Source of the DNA: Streptomyces sp. NBC_01231
GTDB taxonomy: Bacteria > Actinomycetota > Actinomycetes > Streptomycetales > Streptomycetaceae
Assembly: GCA_035999765.1 (NCBI GenBank)
Contig: CP108521.1
Location: 1,178,001-1,242,000, forward strand
Direction of reading: 5' to 3'
DNA length: 64,000 nucleotides
A model generated the notes under the pieces. That model saw only the letters and a list, made by a program, of their open reading frames with translations. It had not been told where the DNA came from and did no database searches. This document shows, one piece after another, positions 34,241-43,365 of the stretch. The translations under genes were made by a program, and so were the position numbers. How positions within the stretch are numbered: the first letter of the stretch is position 1; each line of letters begins with the position of its first letter.

Positions 34241-35713
34241 ATGAGCAATGTGAGGGGCAGAGGGCTGCAGGCCAATGCCCTCGGGACGTTCGACACCGTC
34301 GTGATGGCGGTGGCGGGCAGTGCGCCGGCGTACTCGCTGGCCGCGACCACCGCGGTACTGGTCGGCGCGGTGGGCCTCGCCAGCCCGGCCGCCCTCCTGT
34401 ACTGCGCGATACCGATGCTGGGCATCGCGCTGGCGTTCAGCTATCTCGGCCGGATCGATGTGAACGCGGGCGCCAGCTACTCGTGGGTGGGACGCACCCT
34501 CCACCCCTTTCTGGGCTTCATCAGCGGCTGGGCGCTGGTGATCTCGGCGACCATCTTCATGGTGGCCGGCTCACTGCCCGCCGGTTCCATGACCCTGGCG
34601 CTGTTCGACGACGGTCTCGCCGACGACACCGCGCTGTCCACGGCGATCGGGGGGCTGTGGTTCCTGGTCATGGTGCTCGTGGTGCTCGGCGGTGCCCGGC
34701 TGACCGTCCGCGCCCAGCTCGTCATGTCCGGTGTCGAACTGGCCGTCCTGGCGCTCTTCGTCGTCCTCGCCTTCTTCCACTCCCAGCACGCCCTGGCCTT
34801 CGACTGGTCGTGGCTCGGGTTCAGCCACTTCGACGGCGTGGGAGGCTTCGCGTCCGGCGCGCTCATCGCCGCCTTCTACTACTGGGGCTGGGACGTCACC
34901 AGCAACCTGAGCGAGGAGACCCGCAACAGCCGTCGTACGACGGGACTCGCGGGCCTCATCGGCGTCGGCATCGTCTTCCTGCTGTTCGAGGTGTTCACCA
35001 TCGCGGTGAACGTGATCCTCTCCGCCCAGCAGATCGAGGGGAACGACGCCAACGTGCTGGCGGTGCTCGGCGACGAGATCTGGCCGGGCTGGGGCGGCAA
35101 ACTGCTCATCGTGGCGGTGATGCTGTCCACCATCGCGACGCTGGAGACCACCCTCATCCAGGTCACGCGCTCGCTGTTCGCGATGGGCCGCGACCGTACG
35201 ATGCCGTCGGCGCTGGGCCGGGTCCATCCGCGGTGGAACACCCCGTGGGTCGCGATCGTGGTCGTCGGCACGGTGGCGCTGGGGATGCTCGTCGCCTCCA
35301 ACGCCCTGGGCACGGTCGGTGACATCCTCTCCGACGCCATCTCGGCGATCGGACTGCAGATCGCCGTGTACTACGGGCTGGCCGGGCTCGCGGTGGTCGT
35401 CGCCTACCGCAGGACGCTGCTGAAGTCGGTGTCCAACTTCGTCTTCGGTGGTCTGTGGCCGCTGCTGGGCGCCCTGTTCATGTTCTGGGTCTTCGTCGAG
35501 TCGCTGGGCGAGCTGAGCGCGGCCGCGATCACGATCGGCATCGGCGGCCTCGCGGTCGGTCTGATCCCGATGTTCTGGTACTGGCGGCAGGGCAGCGAGT
35601 ACTACCGGCCGGCCAAGCTGGACGCCTCCCGTGCCGTCGACATCGACTACGTCCCCGACGAGGGCGCCGCCCCGCGCTCCCCGTTCCACGAGGGTCTGCC
35701 CACCGACTTCTGA
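34241..35713 (+). CDS. APC-family amino acid permease
   Basis: 490 residues and about 12 membrane helices. FDTVVMAVAGSAPAYSLAAT is the first helix with the unwound Gly/Ser/Ala substrate motif of APC carriers, and NAGASYSWVGRTLHPFLGFI is the conserved helix 3 region. FYYWGWDVTSNLSEETRNSR is typical of helix 6 and the following loop. It imports an amino acid or amine in symport with protons, or exchanges them. It is followed 11 bases later by a soluble gene of unknown role, so the two form an operon. Confidence 0.88.
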   Translation: MSNVRGRGLQANALGTFDTVVMAVAGSAPAYSLAATTAVLVGAVGLASPAALLYCAIPMLGIALAFSYLGRIDVNAGASYSWVGRTLHPFLGFISGWALVISATIFMVAGSLPAGSMTLALFDDGLADDTALSTAIGGLWFLVMVLVVLGGARLTVRAQLVMSGVELAVLALFVVLAFFHSQHALAFDWSWLGFSHFDGVGGFASGALIAAFYYWGWDVTSNLSEETRNSRRTTGLAGLIGVGIVFLLFEVFTIAVNVILSAQQIEGNDANVLAVLGDEIWPGWGGKLLIVAVMLSTIATLETTLIQVTRSLFAMGRDRTMPSALGRVHPRWNTPWVAIVVVGTVALGMLVASNALGTVGDILSDAISAIGLQIAVYYGLAGLAVVVAYRRTLLKSVSNFVFGGLWPLLGALFMFWVFVESLGELSAAAITIGIGGLAVGLIPMFWYWRQGSEYYRPAKLDASRAVDIDYVPDEGAAPRSPFHEGLPTDF

Positions 35714-35724
35714 GAGAGACCCCG

Positions 35725-36684
35725 ATGGCGCGAGACCGCTTCACTCCCGACTTCGACCCCGACTGCGGAGACAGGGCCCTCAGCTCGGCGCGCCACGACA
35801 TCGTCATCGGCCGCTGGCAGGGACTGCGTGAGCTGCTGTACGCCACCGGCCCGGACTGGGCGTCCCGGGGCCACCGGGTGCGGCTGCTCGCCCAGGCCTG
35901 CGCGAGCAGTTCGTCGGTGGAGTCGTGGGTGGCCGCCGAGCCTCGTCGCGGGGACGCGCTGGTGCTGCGCGCGGCCACCGAGACGGCCCGGGCGTTCAGC
36001 CTGGCGATCGCCGCCGGCCGGGGCGTGCCGATCGACCAGCACCGCGTCGACGGCGCTGTGCTGGCCTGTCTGCAGGCCGCGGAGGCCTATCCGGAGGACC
36101 CCACGCCGTGGGTCTCCCTGATCTCGGTGGCCCGGCTGTACCCCGCGGGGGTGCGGGTGCAGGAACTGGAGCGCTGGTGGGACGCGCTGTACGAGCGCGA
36201 CCCGTACAGCGTGGAGGGCCACCTGCAGATCCTGCACTACTACTCCTCGCGCTGGCACGGCACGCACGGCCTCATGTACGACTTCGCCCGCGACGCGGCG
36301 GGATGTGCGCCGCCCGGCTCCGCGCTGCCGGTGCTGGTGCAGTACGCCCGGGTCGAGGAGTACCGGTTCGCCCAGGACGCCGCGCATGACGAACGGGCGT
36401 CCGTGAGCCTCGGGCAGCACTGGAGGAACGACGGAGCTGTCAGCGATGTATGGCGCACCTGGCAGCACTGGATCAGTGGCCGGGCGGAGAGCGAGGTGAC
36501 GCCCGCCGAGTTGCGTGACGTCAACTACCTGGCGCACGCGGCCTGTCACGCGGGTGTCCACGATGTGGCCGCCTCGTTGCTGCGGATGATGGACCGACGC
36601 GCCACCCGGTCCCCGTGGTCGTACACCGGAGATCCGGAGAAGCAACTGGGCAAGTGGCGCAAGGAGTTCAGGCTGCGGGCCTGA
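35725..36684 (+). CDS. Conserved hypothetical protein in operon with permease
   Basis: 319 residues, soluble. It starts MARDRFTPDFDPDCGDRAL and is rich in Trp, Ala and Arg, with repeated helical segments (GDALVLRAATETARAFSLAI, HRVDGAVLACLQAAEAYPED, ADVNYLAH-like) that may be TPR-like. I do not recognise the family. GAGAGAG precedes the ATG, 11 bases after the permease stop, so it is co-transcribed and may act on or regulate the permease or its substrate. A bidirectional hairpin follows the stop. Confidence 0.65.
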   Translation: MARDRFTPDFDPDCGDRALSSARHDIVIGRWQGLRELLYATGPDWASRGHRVRLLAQACASSSSVESWVAAEPRRGDALVLRAATETARAFSLAIAAGRGVPIDQHRVDGAVLACLQAAEAYPEDPTPWVSLISVARLYPAGVRVQELERWWDALYERDPYSVEGHLQILHYYSSRWHGTHGLMYDFARDAAGCAPPGSALPVLVQYARVEEYRFAQDAAHDERASVSLGQHWRNDGAVSDVWRTWQHWISGRAESEVTPAELRDVNYLAHAACHAGVHDVAASLLRMMDRRATRSPWSYTGDPEKQLGKWRKEFRLRA

Positions 36685-36730
36685 GCCCGGCCCCGGCTCG
36701 GCCCCGGGCACGTCGTCCTGGTGCCCGGGC

Positions 36731-36763
36731 GCTCCGTACCGTGCGGGCCGGACGGTACGGAGC
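36731..36763. terminator. 12-bp bidirectional hairpin
   Basis: GCTCCGTACCGT (36731-36742) pairs with ACGGTACGGAGC (36752-36763) across nine bases. It lies between the converging hypothetical gene (stop 36684) and the small secreted protein (stop 36778). Confidence 0.75.
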
Positions 36764-36777
36764 ACGGTACGAACGGG

Positions 36778-37068
36778 TCAGCAGGTGCGGCCGACGTAGT
36801 AGGCGCCGTCGATCTTGCTCGCGCCGCCCAGCCAGGACGTGCCGGGCGCGACGCACCGCTCGTAGTCGGGCGCCCAGGCGACCTCCACCTTGATGACGAC
36901 CCGTGAGCCGTCGGAGGTGCAGTGGTTGTAGTAGGCGTCGGAGCCGGTCTCGTAGAAACCGCACGGGGCGGCGGCCGCCGGGCCCGCGGCGGTGGTCACC
37001 GCGCCCATCGTGGCGAGCACGAGGGCGGCCGAACCGAGGGCGCTGGTCACCATACGACGAACAGGCAA
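36778..37068 (-). CDS. Small secreted cysteine-containing protein (DUF6355-like)
   Basis: 96 residues from a TTG at 37068, chosen because AAGGAG lies six bases upstream; an ATG five codons in has no site. The first 34 residues are a Sec signal peptide ending GPAAAA. The mature part, starting PCGFYETGSDAYYNHCTSDG and ending SKIDGAYYVGRTC, has four cysteines that can form two disulfides. The pattern CGFYE, YYNHC, AYYVG fits what I remember of DUF6355, small secreted proteins sometimes found in natural-product clusters. Function unknown. Confidence 0.68.
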   Translation of the reverse strand: MPVRRMVTSALGSAALVLATMGAVTTAAGPAAAAPCGFYETGSDAYYNHCTSDGSRVVIKVEVAWAPDYERCVAPGTSWLGGASKIDGAYYVGRTC

Positions 37069-37523
37069 GGGAGTCTCCTTGGGCAGGGCTGGCAGCAGGG
37101 CCCGGGGGCCCTTTCTGCCGATCGGTGGATTGCCGCCCCAGGATCGCCCTTGCGCGGCCCGCGGTTTGATCATTCGCGGTGCCGTTCACCTGGCGAATCG
37201 TTCTGTCGCTACGCCAATGGTGTGATCGTTTCCCGTTTCCCCTCGTCGGGGGAGCTCGGCCACCACGAGGTCGCCGTCCCGCCCGCCCTGACCCACTCCT
37301 GCCGCGCCCTGGAGCCACGGACGCGGTGCCGGGCCGGGCCCCTCCCGGGGGCGGTCGCGGGGAGGAGGCGGAGCGGAGTCAGGGGCGACCGCCATCGGGA
37401 GGACGATCCATCTTTCGGACGTACGGCCGCGTCCAGCAGCCTTGTGGCATCCTCCGGCGGCGACAAGTCACGTGCGGTAAAAGCCCGTGGCAGAACTTCC
37501 CCACGAGTGCGGAAAGCCGCCTG
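37069..37523. other. 455-base intergenic region
   Basis: I see no gene here. Upstream of the small secreted protein an inverted repeat ATTCGC (37172-37177) / GCGAAT (37193-37198) spaced by 15 bases might be a regulator site. The half next to prcB is GC-rich with no clear terminator. Confidence 0.35.
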
Positions 37524-38378
37524 TCACGGCCTCGCGTTCGGTCCGTCGGGCCGGTTGCCGCGCTGCTCGACCATGTCGCGGCTCAGCGCCTCCGTCTCCG
37601 GTTCGGGCAGCCGCTCGAAGCCGTCCTCGGTGATGACGGACACGATGGGGAAGATCCGGCGGCTCACGTCCGGGCCGCCGGTGGCGGAGTCGTCGTCGGC
37701 CGCGTCGTACAGGGCCTGGAGCGCTGCCAGCGCGGCCTCGCGCCGGTCCATGCCCGGGTGGAACAGCTTCTTCAACGCACCCCGGGCATACGGCGATCCG
37801 GAGCCCTCGGCGTGGAAGTCGGTCTTCTCGTACAGCCCGCCGGCGACATCGAAGCTGAAGATGCGGCCCTTGCGGTCCTCGGGTGCCGCGGCGTCGTAAC
37901 CGATGAGCAGCGGTACGACGGCGAGGCCCTGCATGGCCTGGCCTAGGTTCTGCCGGATCATGCCGGCCAGGCGGCGCGCCTTGCCGTCGAGGGTCATGGC
38001 GACGCCCTCGATCTTCTCGAAGTGCGTCAGCTCGACCTGGTAGAGCTTCACCAGATCCAGCGCGAGGCCGACGGTGCCGGCGAAGGCGACGGCCGTGTAG
38101 TCGTCGGCGGGGTGCACCTTCTCCAGGTCACGCTGGGCGATGAGGTTTCCCATCGTCGCCCGCCGGTCGCCGGCGATCAGCACCCCGTCGCGGTAGGTGA
38201 GGGCGAGGATGGTGGTGCCGTGCGGCACCTGGTCGGGTGCGGCGGCGACGCCGTCCGGCAGGACACGCCGGGTACTCAGGAGTTCGGGGCGGTGTGCCGC
38301 CAGGAAATCGGTGAAGGACGACATCCCCGGGGTGAAGAACTCCTCCCCCATGCGCCCGCCGTTCTCGTTCCACGTCAT
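37524..38378 (-). CDS. prcB: Proteasome beta subunit, stand-alone copy
   Basis: 284 residues with a 54-residue propeptide, then the catalytic segment beginning TTILALTYRDGVLIAG (Thr55 becomes Thr1). Asp17 and Lys33 of the mature chain (AGDRRATMGN, DLEKVHPADD) are present, so it should be active as a Ntn hydrolase. The propeptide opening EEFFTPGMSSFTDFLA matches actinobacterial PrcB. Normally prcB lies directly before prcA and near pup, dop, mpa/arc and pafA; none of these is in the window, so this is probably an extra, orphan beta subunit. GAGGGGG precedes the ATG at 38378. A much longer upstream open frame is a shadow. Confidence 0.88.
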   Translation of the reverse strand: MTWNENGGRMGEEFFTPGMSSFTDFLAAHRPELLSTRRVLPDGVAAAPDQVPHGTTILALTYRDGVLIAGDRRATMGNLIAQRDLEKVHPADDYTAVAFAGTVGLALDLVKLYQVELTHFEKIEGVAMTLDGKARRLAGMIRQNLGQAMQGLAVVPLLIGYDAAAPEDRKGRIFSFDVAGGLYEKTDFHAEGSGSPYARGALKKLFHPGMDRREAALAALQALYDAADDDSATGGPDVSRRIFPIVSVITEDGFERLPEPETEALSRDMVEQRGNRPDGPNARP

Positions 38379-38476
38379 GGCCGTCCCCCTCGTCCGCGTA
38401 CCGACAACGTGAGTCCTACCAAGTGCGCGCGGACGGGAAACGCCGGTCCGACGCACAGCGCCCGCGCTGCTCGACG

Positions 38477-39967
38477 TCACCTGGGTCCGGCGGGGGGCGG
38501 TGCCACGCGAAGGTCCGTGCCGGCGGAGCGGTGGGTGTCCCAGTCGCGGGCGTACGAGGGCGGGGTGTCGCCGGGCTTGACTAGGGTGGCGGTCGGGATC
38601 CGGCGGGCGGTGCCCAGGATGTCCGCCACGGTGCTGTTGGCGTTGGGACCGTTGGTCGCCGCCGAGGAGCAGCCGGTGTAGAAGGCGACGGGGAGGGCCT
38701 CGTGTCCGGTGAGCAGACAGGGCGGACTGATCCCCAGGCGGTGCAGTTCGTCGGCGGTGCGGGCCCAGTCTCGGCGGTCGGCACCCGTGCGGTCCACGGT
38801 GCGCTCCAGGACGACGTACTGCACCGCCAGATGTCCCGCCAGCCCCAGCGCGACCACGGCGGCGGCCACCGGGCGCCACCTGCCGTTCGGCCTGGTGACC
38901 AGGTGGAGGAGCGCGGCGGCGACCGGGATCGCCAGCAGGGCGTAGGCGGGCAGCAGGAAGCGCGGGGCGGCGTAACCGATCATGAACAGGTACGGAACGG
39001 CGGCCGTCACGGCGCAGGCCAGCGGCACCAGCGTGGATCCGGTGCGCCGGGCCCGCACGGCGAGGACGAGTCCGAGGACGGCGAGCAGCGGGAGGACGAA
39101 CCACCAGGCCGTCACCGCCGGGTGGGGCATCGGGCCGGCGCAGGGGCGGCACAGGCCCCGTCCGCCCAGGCTGCGTAACTGGTCATCGACGGCGAACTGC
39201 AGACCGAGGCCGCCCTGTATGTCGGAGGCGTCGGACAGCCGTCGGCCCAGGCCCCCGTAGCCGACGTACGCCTCGATCACCCACTCCGCCGCGCCCGCGA
39301 CGAGCCCGCCGACGAGGGCGAGAGCGGGGCGCCACAGGCGGGCCACCGCCACCAGGACGAGCAGCGGCAGCGTGACCCACACGGCGTCGGTGGGCCGCAT
39401 CCACGCCATGAGTACGGCGCCCGCCGCGACGCCCCACAGAGCGCGCCGGTCGAGACGGTTCGCGCGGGCGCGCAGGAAGCAGCCGACGGTGATCAGGGCG
39501 CCGAGGGCGACCCACTGGTTGGGCATGGCCTGCGGGCCGTAGTAGAGCGTCACCCACAGGGAGGCGAAGAGTGCTCCGGCCAGGGCCATGACCCGGGCCG
39601 GGAAGAGTCCGCGCCAGACCCGCAGCGCCAGGTAGAGGCCGAAGCCGGACAGCAGCGCGAGATAGACGCGCAGCAGTTCGGTGGAGGTCGACCAGGACGC
39701 GATCGGTGCCACCAGCAGGGAGATGCCCCGGGCGCGCGGTGCGCTGAAGAAGGCCGCCGGGGCCTGGGTGCCGACCTGGCTGACGTACACCGTCTCGTCC
39801 CAGCCGAGGCCCAGGCCGGGGCGGACGAGGAGCAGTTGGGCGAGCGTGAAGGCGGCGGCGACGACCGCGAGCGGCCGGCTGTCACTCCTGCGCCAGAACG
39901 CGCCGGGCACGGTCGCCGGTTCGCCTCGTCTCACACCGACGAGCATGGCGTTCGTGCCGTGCGTCAT
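38477..39967 (-). CDS. Multi-pass membrane glycosyltransferase (GT39/PMT-like)
   Basis: 496 residues with about ten or more membrane helices. GLGWDETVYVSQVG in the first external loop carries the acidic residues that bind the polyprenyl-phosphate sugar in GT39/GT83-type enzymes, and a large hydrophilic C-terminal domain follows. It likely transfers a sugar from a polyprenyl carrier to a cell-envelope acceptor; a mannosyltransferase role is possible. Codon 264 is TTA (minus strand, 39178-39176), so bldA may control its translation. It reads from ATG 39967; the next gene upstream in the same direction starts more than 200 bases away. Confidence 0.75.
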   Translation of the reverse strand: MTHGTNAMLVGVRRGEPATVPGAFWRRSDSRPLAVVAAAFTLAQLLLVRPGLGLGWDETVYVSQVGTQAPAAFFSAPRARGISLLVAPIASWSTSTELLRVYLALLSGFGLYLALRVWRGLFPARVMALAGALFASLWVTLYYGPQAMPNQWVALGALITVGCFLRARANRLDRRALWGVAAGAVLMAWMRPTDAVWVTLPLLVLVAVARLWRPALALVGGLVAGAAEWVIEAYVGYGGLGRRLSDASDIQGGLGLQFAVDDQLRSLGGRGLCRPCAGPMPHPAVTAWWFVLPLLAVLGLVLAVRARRTGSTLVPLACAVTAAVPYLFMIGYAAPRFLLPAYALLAIPVAAALLHLVTRPNGRWRPVAAAVVALGLAGHLAVQYVVLERTVDRTGADRRDWARTADELHRLGISPPCLLTGHEALPVAFYTGCSSAATNGPNANSTVADILGTARRIPTATLVKPGDTPPSYARDWDTHRSAGTDLRVAPPPAGPR

Positions 39968-40173
39968 CGTCCACCCCTCACCCCTACGTCTCGTAGGATC
40001 TCCAGGACCCGCGGCCCGTCGAGACGAAGGCGGGATCGGATAAACAGAAAAAACACGGCTAAATTAACCCGTCGTGCATGAATATGCAGGGCCGTATTAG
40101 GCCAGGTGCCTGGCACTCGTCCGAAAGTCGTCGCCCTGAGCCGGGTGCGGACCGGAACGGCCCGCACCGGGGC

Positions 40174-42531
40174 TCATCGCCGGGCGTTGGGGCTGCGGTG
40201 CGGGGGCTGCGCGGAGGCCGGCCGGGGCTTCTGGGGCGGGATCTCGCGGACCACGGGGCCGTCGCCGTTCACGGTCAGGGCGCCGCCGTGGTGGCGGATG
40301 GTCAGGGGCGCGCCGGACACCAGGGTGTACGTGGCCTTGTCCGGACCGATCTCCACGCGCAGCCGCCTGCCCCGGACCTGGAGGGTGAAGGCGAGGCGGC
40401 TGAACCGGTCCGGCAGGCGCGGGGCGAACCTGAGTGACGTGCCGTCCCGGCGCAGGCCGCCGAAACCGGCGACCAGGGCGGTCCAGGTGCCGGCGAGGGA
40501 CGCGACGTGCAGTCCGTCCCGGGTGTTCTGCTCCAGGTCGGCGAGGTCCATCAGCGCAGCCTCGGCGGTGTAGTCGTAGGCGAGACCGAGATGTCCGGCC
40601 TGGGCGGCGACGACGGCCTGGCAGCAGGCCGAGAGCGAGGAGTCCCGTACGGTCAGCGGCTCGTAGTAGGCGAAGTTGCGGGCGATCTGCTCCTCGTCGC
40701 AGTACTTCTCGAAGAAGCCACTGCACATGTACATGGCCAGCACCAGGTCCGCCTGTTTGACGACCTGCTTGCGGTAGAGGTCGAAGTAGGGGAAGTGCAG
40801 CATCAGCGGGTACTGGTCGGCGCTCATGCCGGCGAAGTCCCAGCGCTGGTAGCGGGTGAAGCCGGCGTGCTGTTCGTGGACGCCGAGTTCGTCGTTGTAG
40901 GGGACGTGCACGGCCTCGGCGGCGTCCCGCCAGGCGGCGCTCTCCTCGTCGTCGACGCCGAGAAGAGCGGCCTGTTCGGGATGGCGTCCGCAGACGTCGG
41001 CGGCGGCCAGCAGGTTCGCCCGGGCCATCAGGTTGGTGTACAGGTTGTCGTCGGCGACCGCGCTGTACTCGTCGGGGCCGGTGACGCCGTCGATGTGGAA
41101 GACGCCGTGGTGGTCGTGATGGCCGAGTGAGCGCCACAACCGCGCGGTCTCCACCAGGAGTTCGACGCCGGTGTCGCGTTCGAAGCGGGTGTCGCCGGTG
41201 GCCGCCGTGTAGCGCACGACCGCGTCCGCGATGGCCGCGTTGATGTGGAAGGCGGCCGTGCCGGCGGGCCAGTACGCGGAGCCCTCCGAGCCCTCGATGG
41301 TCCGCCAGGGGAAGGCGGCGCCGTCGAGGCCGAGTTGGGCCGCGCGTTCCCGGGCGGTGGGCAGGGTGTGCTGCCGCCAGCGCAGCGCCTCGGCGACGGA
41401 GTCGGGGGCGGTGTACGTGAGCAGGGGCAGGACCAGGGTCTCGGTGTCCCAGAAGGCGTGGCCGTCGTAGCCGGATCCGGTCAACCCCTTGGCGGGGATG
41501 GCCCGTTGCTCGGCGCGGGCGCCGGCCTGGAGCACATGGAAGAGGGCGAAGCGGACGGCCTGCTGGATCTCCTCGTCGCCGTCGACCTCGACGTCGGCAC
41601 GGGCCCAGAAGTCGTCGAGGTACGCCCGCTGTTCGTCCAGCAGGCCCTGCCAGCCGCCGTGCGCCGCCGCTGCCAGCGCCGCCTCGACCTGGTCGCTCAT
41701 GGCGGGCCGGGAACGCACCCCGGACCAGCCGTGGGCGACGAGCTTCTCGACCCGCAGCCGCTGTCCGGGGTCCAGGACGGAGGTGACGGTCAGCCGGGAC
41801 ACGTCCACGTTGCTCTCGCTGCCGGTCGTGGTCCCCTCGGGGCCGTCGATGACATGGTCGGCGGCCACGGCCACCCGGAAGCCGCTGCGGCGGGTGCGGT
41901 GCACCAGCCGCAACCGGGTACCCGAGGCGAAGTCCTCCTCCGGCTCCAGCGGTGACTTCAGCCCGCGGGCGGCACGCGGATCGCCGTTCGACTCGGGCAG
42001 GCTCTCGTTGGCGACGAGCTCCGACTGGATGACCACCCGGGTGCGACTGTCGACGGGTTCCACCTCGTAGGCAACGGCGGCGATCGCCCGCTGGGTGAGG
42101 GAGACGAGCCGCGTCGAGCGGACCCGGACCCGGGAGCCGGCCGGCGAGATCCACTCGCAGGTCCGCTCCAGCAGTCCCCTTCGCAGGTCCAGGGAGCGCT
42201 CGTGGTGGACGAGGCGGCCGTAGCGCAGGTCGAACGGCTCGTCGTCGACCAGCAGCCGCAGCACCTTGCCGTTGGTGACGTTGATGACGGTCTGGCCGGA
42301 CTCCGGGTAGCCGTAGCCGGCCTCGGCGTAGGGCAGCGGGTGCAGTTCGTGCACACCGTTGAGGTAGGAGCCGGGCAGGCCGTGCGGTTCGCCCTCGTCG
42401 AGGTTTCCGCGCCAGCCGACATGGCCGTTGGACAGCGCGAACACGGACTCGCTCTGGGCGAGCACCTCGAGGTTGAGGTCGGTCTCGCGGACCGCCCAGG
42501 GTTCGACGGTGTAGGACCGGTGGCTGATCAC
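40174..42531 (-). CDS. Glycoside hydrolase family 65 phosphorylase
   Basis: 785 residues from the GTG at 42531, which overlaps the stop of the upstream phosphatase gene by four bases (GTGA). The N-terminal beta-sandwich includes SNGHVGWRGNLDEGEPHGLP and the alpha/alpha-barrel includes FWDTETLVLPLLTY. HIDGVTGPDEYSAVADDN holds the general-acid Glu of GH65 phosphorylases. The enzyme should cleave an alpha-linked glucose disaccharide (maltose, kojibiose or trehalose) with phosphate to give beta-glucose 1-phosphate. The coupled beta-phosphoglucomutase would turn that into glucose 6-phosphate, making this a complete two-step route. Which disaccharide is used cannot be told. Confidence 0.88.
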   Translation of the reverse strand: MISHRSYTVEPWAVRETDLNLEVLAQSESVFALSNGHVGWRGNLDEGEPHGLPGSYLNGVHELHPLPYAEAGYGYPESGQTVINVTNGKVLRLLVDDEPFDLRYGRLVHHERSLDLRRGLLERTCEWISPAGSRVRVRSTRLVSLTQRAIAAVAYEVEPVDSRTRVVIQSELVANESLPESNGDPRAARGLKSPLEPEEDFASGTRLRLVHRTRRSGFRVAVAADHVIDGPEGTTTGSESNVDVSRLTVTSVLDPGQRLRVEKLVAHGWSGVRSRPAMSDQVEAALAAAAHGGWQGLLDEQRAYLDDFWARADVEVDGDEEIQQAVRFALFHVLQAGARAEQRAIPAKGLTGSGYDGHAFWDTETLVLPLLTYTAPDSVAEALRWRQHTLPTARERAAQLGLDGAAFPWRTIEGSEGSAYWPAGTAAFHINAAIADAVVRYTAATGDTRFERDTGVELLVETARLWRSLGHHDHHGVFHIDGVTGPDEYSAVADDNLYTNLMARANLLAAADVCGRHPEQAALLGVDDEESAAWRDAAEAVHVPYNDELGVHEQHAGFTRYQRWDFAGMSADQYPLMLHFPYFDLYRKQVVKQADLVLAMYMCSGFFEKYCDEEQIARNFAYYEPLTVRDSSLSACCQAVVAAQAGHLGLAYDYTAEAALMDLADLEQNTRDGLHVASLAGTWTALVAGFGGLRRDGTSLRFAPRLPDRFSRLAFTLQVRGRRLRVEIGPDKATYTLVSGAPLTIRHHGGALTVNGDGPVVREIPPQKPRPASAQPPHRSPNARR

Positions 42532-43265
42532 GCCTTGCCTCCCAGTTCGGCGAGGTCCTTCACGACCACGTCGGCTCCGTGCGTGTACAGGGCGTCGGTC
42601 TGTCCGACCCGGTCGACACCGACGACGTATCCGAAGTGGCCCGAGCGGCCCGCGTCCATGCCGGCCAGGGCGTCCTCGAAGACGGCGGAGTGCGCGGCGT
42701 CCACGCCCAGGTCCCGTGCCGCGGCCAGGAAGGTGTCGGGACGGGGTTTGCCCGGCAGCCCGCGCTCGGCGGCGACCACTCCGTCGACGCGTACGTCGAA
42801 GAGGTCCTCGGCGTCGATCGCACGCAGGACGTCGCGGCAGTTGGCGCTGGAGGAGACGATCGCGGTGCGCAGGCCCCGGGCGCGCGCCGCCGCTATGTAG
42901 CGCAGGGTGCCGTCGTAGGCCTCCACGCCGTCGGTGCGGATCTTCTCCAGGACGCGTTCGTTCTTGCGGTTGCCGAGTCCGTGGACCGTCGGGGCGCTCG
43001 GCGGGTCGTCCGGCCCTCCCTCGGGCAGGTCGATGTCCCGGGAGGCGAGGAAGGATCGGACGCCGTCGGCGCGCGGTCGGCCGTCGACGTACTCGTCGTA
43101 GTCCGTGTCGTCGAACGGCCGGAAGTGTTCGCCGTCGCGTTCGCGCAGGAACGCGTCGAACATCTCCTTCCAGGCGGCCGCGTGCACAACGGCCGTCCTG
43201 GTGACCACGCCGTCGAGGTCGAAGAGGCAGGCAAGGATGCCTTCGGGAAGTCCGAGCTCCGTCAT
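42528..43265 (-). CDS. pgmB: HAD-family beta-phosphoglucomutase
   Basis: 245 residues. LFDLDGVVTRTAVVHAAAW carries the nucleophilic Asp and the DxDG motif; the long cap that follows (AAWKEMFDAFL) is typical of the beta-PGM subgroup. VSSSANCRDVL is motif II, GKPRPDTFL motif III with the Lys, and VFEDALAGMDAGRSG motif IV. It converts beta-glucose 1-phosphate to glucose 6-phosphate. Its stop overlaps the start of the GH65 gene by four bases, so the two are translationally coupled. It is divergent from the P-loop kinase. Confidence 0.88.
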   Translation of the reverse strand: MTELGLPEGILACLFDLDGVVTRTAVVHAAAWKEMFDAFLRERDGEHFRPFDDTDYDEYVDGRPRADGVRSFLASRDIDLPEGGPDDPPSAPTVHGLGNRKNERVLEKIRTDGVEAYDGTLRYIAAARARGLRTAIVSSSANCRDVLRAIDAEDLFDVRVDGVVAAERGLPGKPRPDTFLAAARDLGVDAAHSAVFEDALAGMDAGRSGHFGYVVGVDRVGQTDALYTHGADVVVKDLAELGGKA

Positions 43266-43365
43266 ACAGGCCCGGTTCCCCGCAGGGCCGGGTCCAGTGG
43301 GTGGCGCACGCCACAGGGGGCGCTTTCACGACAGGTTGCCCTGGTCCTTTGACACACTCGGCAGT

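Noticed and set aside
37186..37395. Small proline-rich frame upstream of the secreted protein
   Set aside because: No ribosome site, biased composition and no conserved look; treated as non-coding.
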